Source of the DNA: UMGS1601 sp900553335
Lineage (GTDB): Bacteria; Bacillota; Clostridia; Oscillospirales; Ruminococcaceae
Direction: 5' to 3'
Length of the DNA: 64,000 nt
NCBI GenBank assembly: GCA_937920725.1
Contig: CALEUW010000008.1
Span: forward strand, 6,941-70,940
The translations under genes and the position numbers were made by a program. The notes under the pieces were generated by a model. It was not told where the DNA came from, did no database searches, and saw only the letters and a list, made by a program, of their open reading frames with translations. This document shows, one piece after another, positions 61,325 to 64,000 of the stretch (position 1 is its first letter; the number at the start of each line of letters is the position of its first letter).

Positions 61325-62509
61325 TTATTTTTTTATCATACTGCCAAAGTCCACACCCTCAAGGTTTTTCTCTTCTATAGTGTCGTAACTTTCGCTTTTA
61401 TGTTTTTTGATAAACTCCCCTGTCTTTTTACTTATAAAGAAAATAAACTTAATAATCGGCTTTGAAATCAAATTAAGTACCAAAGAAGCAAGAGCCGATA
61501 AAATGTAAATTGTAAGAACCATAAAAGGATAATACTTAAACTTATCGAAGAAATTATAAACCCATTTTCCGAAATAATCGTAATATATTGTTCGGTCAAA
61601 CAAATACGAGATAAGATATGTTCCCAGCGTCAAATCGGAAAGCTTAGCAAGTACATACTTCACAGATTTCGGAGCTTTATCAAGCTTCACCTTAAGCAGA
61701 AGCGCAAACAGCAAGGTTGTGTCAATAACCTGCTCAAAGCTGCACCAGTTTGTCCATGAACCACTCGTAATACTATTGCCCCACGAACGGTAAATGTTAT
61801 ATACAGCAAACAAATTAAGGGATATTATTAAAAGCACAAACAGCTTTGTCTTTGATAATTTTGGAGGGTATTCTTTTAAATATGCTCCGATAAAATAATA
61901 TGTCATAGGATAAAGAGATACCCAATAATCAGGAACTATCGCCTGATATTCCTTAGACAAAACAGGGTTTTGCCACCAACCGTCAATTGTAAAATTGAAC
62001 ACATTTACAAGAGATGGCAGCGATGTTAAAATGCAAAGAGTTATAACAAGTGCGAGTTTTTTCTTACGTGATTTTAAGGCATGATAACCCATATTAAGAA
62101 ATGGAATAAGCAAAAACAGCCCTATGTACATTTCGACATACCAAGCATATTTCGCAGAGGAAAAATCAAATATTCTTAAAAAACCCGAAAGTATCGTAAC
62201 CTGCGATTTTAGGTAAAAAGCTTCATATAAGAGACCGCAAATTCCTGCCAAAACGTATACTACAAGCGTTTTTACGATTCCTCTATAGTAAGATTTACAC
62301 GGTGTTTTGCTGTTCATGAGATATCCCGAAAGAACCAAAAACATTGGAACGCACATTCCCATAAAAACACGAACCAATACGGGAAGATACATATTTCCGT
62401 CAACTATTTTTTCAGAATAAAACCCTGTGTATAGAAAAAAATGCACTCCGCATACAAACAGACCCGCAAGAACTCTTATAAGATCAAGCGTTGGATTTCT
62501 AGTTTTCAA
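61325..62509 (-). CDS. Acyltransferase 3 family membrane protein
   Basis: I take TTG 62509 behind AAAAGGGGAT. The open frame runs up to 62659, but its first 20 or so codons are the repeat copy G and the cysK terminator, so that start is not real. An ATG at 62560 is the other choice. The protein has 394 residues and about ten membrane segments, opening TLDLIRVLAGLFVCGVHFF, with MFLVLSGYLMNSK of the OafA/NodX type. Such proteins O-acetylate or O-acylate surface glycans. Target unknown. Confidence 0.83.
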   Translation of the reverse strand: MKTRNPTLDLIRVLAGLFVCGVHFFLYTGFYSEKIVDGNMYLPVLVRVFMGMCVPMFLVLSGYLMNSKTPCKSYYRGIVKTLVVYVLAGICGLLYEAFYLKSQVTILSGFLRIFDFSSAKYAWYVEMYIGLFLLIPFLNMGYHALKSRKKKLALVITLCILTSLPSLVNVFNFTIDGWWQNPVLSKEYQAIVPDYWVSLYPMTYYFIGAYLKEYPPKLSKTKLFVLLIISLNLFAVYNIYRSWGNSITSGSWTNWCSFEQVIDTTLLFALLLKVKLDKAPKSVKYVLAKLSDLTLGTYLISYLFDRTIYYDYFGKWVYNFFDKFKYYPFMVLTIYILSALASLVLNLISKPIIKFIFFISKKTGEFIKKHKSESYDTIEEKNLEGVDFGSMIKK

Positions 62510-62599
62510 AATTACTCTATCCCCTTTTAAGATTGTTTTTATTATTTTATCATAAGTCATTACAGATTGCAAGTACAAATAAATCCAAAAATACAAAAT

Positions 62600-62628
62600 A
62601 AGCACTACGGACACCAACCGCAGTGCTT
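62600..62628 (-). terminator. Terminator of cysK
   Basis: AAGCACTGCGG and CCGTAGTGCTT (minus strand) form an 11-bp stem with one weak pair, followed by ATTTTGTATTTTT. Copy G of the repeat lies between this hairpin and the cysK stop. Confidence 0.8.
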
Positions 62629-62710
62629 CAATAAGGGGCAACGCCCCGTCATTCAACAAACGACCGCATTAGCCCTTAGCCTTAAAAACGGGGACATAGT
62701 CGTTGTTATA
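62627..62710 (+). repeat. Intergenic repeat, copy G
   Basis: At 84 bases this is the best preserved copy. TTCAATAAGGGGCAACGCCC with a perfect GGGGC-AAC-GCCCC hairpin; outer arm AACAAACGAC/GTCGTTGTT; inner region AGCCTTAAAAACGGGG partly decayed; end TTGTTATA. It starts on the last bases of the terminator stem at 62628 and ends 17 bases from the cysK stop. Confidence 0.87.
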
Positions 62711-62726
62711 TATTTTTTTATTGAGA

Positions 62727-63656
62727 TTAATCAGAAAACATCGGTGAAGATAAATAACGCTCACCTGTGTCAGGTAAAAAAGCTACTATTATCTTTCCTT
62801 TGTTCTCGGAGCGCTTTGCTAAAACTGATGCTGCATATACTGCTGCACCTGATGAAATTCCCACCAAAAGTCCTTCTTTTCTTGCAAGAGTTCTCCCTGT
62901 TTCAAATGCATCCTCATTTTCAACAGTTATGATCTCATCATAAATTTCAGTATTAAGCGTATCAGGCACAAAACCTGCACCGATTCCCTGAATCTTGTGC
63001 GCCCCCGACGTTCCTTTTGAAAGCACAGGCGATCCTGCAGGCTCTACTGCTACAATCTTAATGTTCGGATTTTTACTCTTTAGATACTCTCCTACTCCTG
63101 AAACAGTTCCGCCGGTTCCTACTCCTGCCACGAAAATATCTACCTTGCCATCTGTTGCGTCCCAAATCTCAGGTCCTGTTGTAGCACGGTGCACAGCAGG
63201 ATTCGCAGGGTTTGTAAACTGGCTCGGAATAAATCCTCCAGGTGTTGCTTCAGCAAGCTCGTTTGCCTTTTCAATAGCACCTTTCATTCCTTTTGCTCCA
63301 TCGGTCAAAACAAGCTGAGCTCCGTATGCTTTTAAAAGATTGCGGCGTTCAATGCTCATTGTTTCAGGCATAGTAAGTATAATTCTGTAGCCCCTTGCTG
63401 CTGCTACTGCTGCAAGTCCAATGCCTGTATTTCCGCTTGTAGGCTCAATTATTACCGAACCGGACTTAAGCAGCCCTTTAGCCTCAGCATCATCAATCAT
63501 AGCCTTTGCGATTCTGTCCTTCGCACTTCCGGCAGGATTAAAATATTCAAGCTTTCCGTAAATATCAGCTTCTAAATTCTCTAACTCCCCGTAATTTTTT
63601 AGTTTTAACAATGGGGTTGAACCGATTAAATCTGTCAATGCTTCATAAGTCTTCAT
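62727..63656 (-). CDS. cysK: Cysteine synthase A
   Basis: The protein has 309 residues. PLP lysine K46 in NPAGSAKDRIAKAM, phosphate loop PTSGNTGIGLA (about 72-82), GVGTGGTVSGVG and the ending GISSGAAVYAA. It makes cysteine from O-acetylserine and sulfide. ATG after AAAAGGAG. Its promoter is near consensus and carries an inverted repeat at the transcription start, so it is probably repressed when cysteine is high. Confidence 0.95.
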   Translation of the reverse strand: MKTYEALTDLIGSTPLLKLKNYGELENLEADIYGKLEYFNPAGSAKDRIAKAMIDDAEAKGLLKSGSVIIEPTSGNTGIGLAAVAAARGYRIILTMPETMSIERRNLLKAYGAQLVLTDGAKGMKGAIEKANELAEATPGGFIPSQFTNPANPAVHRATTGPEIWDATDGKVDIFVAGVGTGGTVSGVGEYLKSKNPNIKIVAVEPAGSPVLSKGTSGAHKIQGIGAGFVPDTLNTEIYDEIITVENEDAFETGRTLARKEGLLVGISSGAAVYAASVLAKRSENKGKIIVAFLPDTGERYLSSPMFSD

Positions 63657-63764
63657 AATAATCTCCTTTTAAAATATCATTTTATTGTTTTTTTAATTAT
63701 ACTCTTACAAATCAACTTTGAAAACTAAGCTTGTAAGATTAATGCTTTCCTATCTTTTTTATTA

Positions 63765-63783
63765 CCTATATATTTGATAGGTT
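63765..63783. promoter_or_regulatory. Rrf2/CymR-like operator at the cysK start site
   Basis: ACCTATATATTTGATAGGT is a 6-7-6 inverted repeat placed from about +4 to +22 of the cysK transcript. Rrf2-family repressors such as CymR control cysteine genes in Firmicutes and use sites of this kind. The repeat is seen; the regulator is inference, since no Rrf2 gene lies in the window. Confidence 0.55.
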
Positions 63784-63786
63784 TTA

Positions 63787-63815
63787 TTATAACACCACTT
63801 TTTTACTTTGTCAAT
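63787..63815 (-). promoter_or_regulatory. Promoter of cysK
   Basis: On the minus strand: TTGACA, 17 bases, TATAAT, a perfect match to consensus. The leader is about 125 bases and holds a second inverted repeat, CTTACAA/TTGTAAG (about 63700-63738). Confidence 0.85.
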
Positions 63816-63968
63816 ACCAAAATTATAATTTTCTTAACTGTTTTTTACTGTCGCCTGCTGATTTTTCAAGATTGTTCACTTAATACACTTAGATCAAATT
63901 AATATAATGAACATATATACTTATCCCACTCTTATATTGTACCTTGGTGTTTACTTTCCCCAAAAAGG

Positions 63969-64000
63969 AAACAGCAGACATCTATTGACGCCTGCCGTTT
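63969..64000 (-). terminator. Terminator of a gene beyond the right edge
   Basis: On the minus strand AAACGGCAGGCGTC pairs with GATGTCTGCTGTTT (some G-U pairs), followed by CCTTTTTGG. The stretch 63816-63968 holds nothing else I can support. Confidence 0.65.

Noticed and set aside
62510..62659. Start of the acyltransferase at 62659
   Set aside because: The extra 50 codons are repeat copy G, the cysK terminator and spacer; a TTG with AAAAGGGGAT at 62509 fits the family start.

Overview
The window reads as chromosome of a low-GC Gram-positive anaerobe of class Clostridia, most likely a Ruminococcus-like member of the Oscillospirales. The grounds are: an IspH-S1 fusion next to a Cmk-PlsC fusion; a TepA-YlzJ-FtsK block and a WhiA-RapZ-MurB-HprK block; sodium-decarboxylase subunits; and a secreted protein ending in a cellulosome-type dockerin. 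The genus is inference. No rRNA, tRNA or CRISPR array was seen.

Layout. 1-4100 is an accessory stretch: a NACHT-type STAND NTPase that runs off the left edge, a divergent holin-like membrane protein, a structured spacer between them, about 0.5 kb of gene-free AT-rich DNA and a decayed IS200-type insertion sequence. 4163-6415 is a BspA-like leucine-rich-repeat dockerin protein with a structured leader. 6785-23321 is almost wholly on the minus strand. It holds a degenerate phosphoribosyltransferase, YitT, a THUMP methyltransferase and PBP1A, and then the block tepA-ylzJ-uppP-ftsK-MBL-DUF3006-RpiR-YhiN-cmk/plsC-ispH/S1. 23600-28285 is a plus-strand redox operon acn-(membrane protein)-icd-rex, with a good match to a Rex operator over its promoter. 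28307-34005 holds YfbR, orphan OadB/OadG, ComF, RecD2 and a small membrane protein. 34302-36973 is rpsO-pnp with a structured rpsO leader. 37111-55739 is an 18.6 kb minus-strand run: murD, two M42 peptidases, a GNAT enzyme, a Met-gamma-lyase-like enzyme, hprK, a PHP protein, murB, rapZ, whiA, dnaE, yfmF, yfmH, lgt and folD. 56083-61270 carries potABCD and a Prs-like enzyme on the plus strand. The right end has a membrane acyltransferase and cysK, the latter under a consensus promoter with an Rrf2-like operator.

Threaded through the intergenic gaps is a repeat of about 80 bp with its own nested fold (seven copies or fragments). In five copies its TTCAATAAGG end lies at or within about 11 bases of a terminator or palindromic hairpin. 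It looks like a small non-autonomous element or a repeated structured RNA module, and I do not recognise it.

The strongest candidates for something undescribed are the NACHT/holin divergent pair with its hairpin spacer, the terminator-associated repeat family, the rpsO leader and the dockerin-gene leader. Most other genes are conventional housekeeping genes.
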